Below are positions 44,161 through 44,353 of a stretch of DNA of 44,353 nt, in pieces. The translations under genes were made by a program, and so were the position numbers. Each line of letters opens with the position of its first letter. The first letter of the stretch is position 1. The stretch is taken from the NCBI GenBank assembly GCA_015661075.1, contig JACVQJ010000020.1, positions 1 to 44,353 of the forward strand, read 5' to 3'. Under the pieces are notes generated by a model. It did no database searches. It saw only the letters and a list, made by a program, of their open reading frames with translations, and was not told the DNA's origin. This DNA is from Parachlamydiales bacterium (lineage in GTDB: Bacteria > Chlamydiota > Chlamydiia > Chlamydiales > SM23-39).

Positions 44161-44353
44161 TTCCAAAACAGCATCGCTAGGTTCAAAATTTGGTCTCAAT
44201 TAAGTCTAGCATTTTGCGCCCTAAGTCGCCCGTTTTGTTCGTTAATCTGATTAGTCCCAAGTTCGCCACGGCGATGCGTAAGTAGTTGATTGCCAGAGAT
44301 CGTTCTGCCTTTAATTAGACGTAACGCGTGGTTTTCTGCCAAAATTCATGCCT
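44161..44353. other. Right edge: repeat word and unassigned coding remnant
   Basis: GGTTCAAAATTTGGTCTCA occurs at 44180-44198 and at 41589-41607, each time beside a three-hairpin repeat. On the minus strand a frame of about 43 codons (44314-44183) reads like protein (SLAINYLRIAVANLGLIRL) but has no start and no recognised family. It is probably a remnant. Confidence 0.3.

Overview
The window looks like a chromosome segment of a chlamydia, most likely an environmental member (Parachlamydiales type) rather than Chlamydiaceae. Gene order is the main reason. The block tolQ-tolR-(TolA/TonB-like)-tolB-pal-LysM protein on the minus strand, followed by tatD and sdhC-sdhA-sdhB on the plus strand, matches Chlamydia trachomatis CT601 to CT591 from memory, with dsbD missing. 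mnmG close to lplA matches CT498-CT499, and an aromatic amino acid permease near a Bax-inhibitor-1 protein recalls CT817-CT819. A murI gene, IS elements, large repeats and many paralogues point away from the reduced Chlamydiaceae genomes. The exact genus cannot be told from the sequence alone.

Layout. 1-8921: end of an unclear gene, then a 2804-residue autotransporter. 8971-14156: a permease, an AAA/DUF4143 ATPase, an MFS transporter, a small membrane protein and a BI-1 protein. 14525-22860 (minus): a TPR membrane protein, a glycine-zipper lipoprotein, an orphan OmpR/PhoB-type regulator, murI, and the Tol-Pal envelope operon. 22919-26440: tatD, then a translationally coupled pair of unknown membrane proteins. 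26541-31663: succinate dehydrogenase genes, split by an IscB element with its omega RNA. 31700-35953: a candidate structured RNA, a small membrane protein, lplA, a secreted protein, a CheY-like protein, mnmG and a 29-residue basic ribosomal-type protein. 36141-39645: three tandem glycosyltransferase-TPR paralogues. 39708-44353: an IS110-family transposase, repeat elements and a cluster of coiled-coil and Inc-like proteins.

The most striking content is mobile or structural DNA. (1) A complete IscB element sits exactly at the sdhA/sdhB junction; removing it between two TGTCAAT copies restores a 4-base sdhA/sdhB overlap. (2) Four long hairpins of nearly equal size (166-175 bp) but mostly unrelated sequence lie within a few to about 60 bases of stop codons, two of them inside the Tol-Pal operon, where they appear to have rewritten gene starts. 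(3) A second family of about 140-bp, three-hairpin repeats has at least three full copies and one partial copy and supplies the C-terminus of one protein. (4) An unassigned, 6S-like structured RNA candidate follows sdhB.

All calls come from reading the sequence and family knowledge; no searches or folding programs were run.
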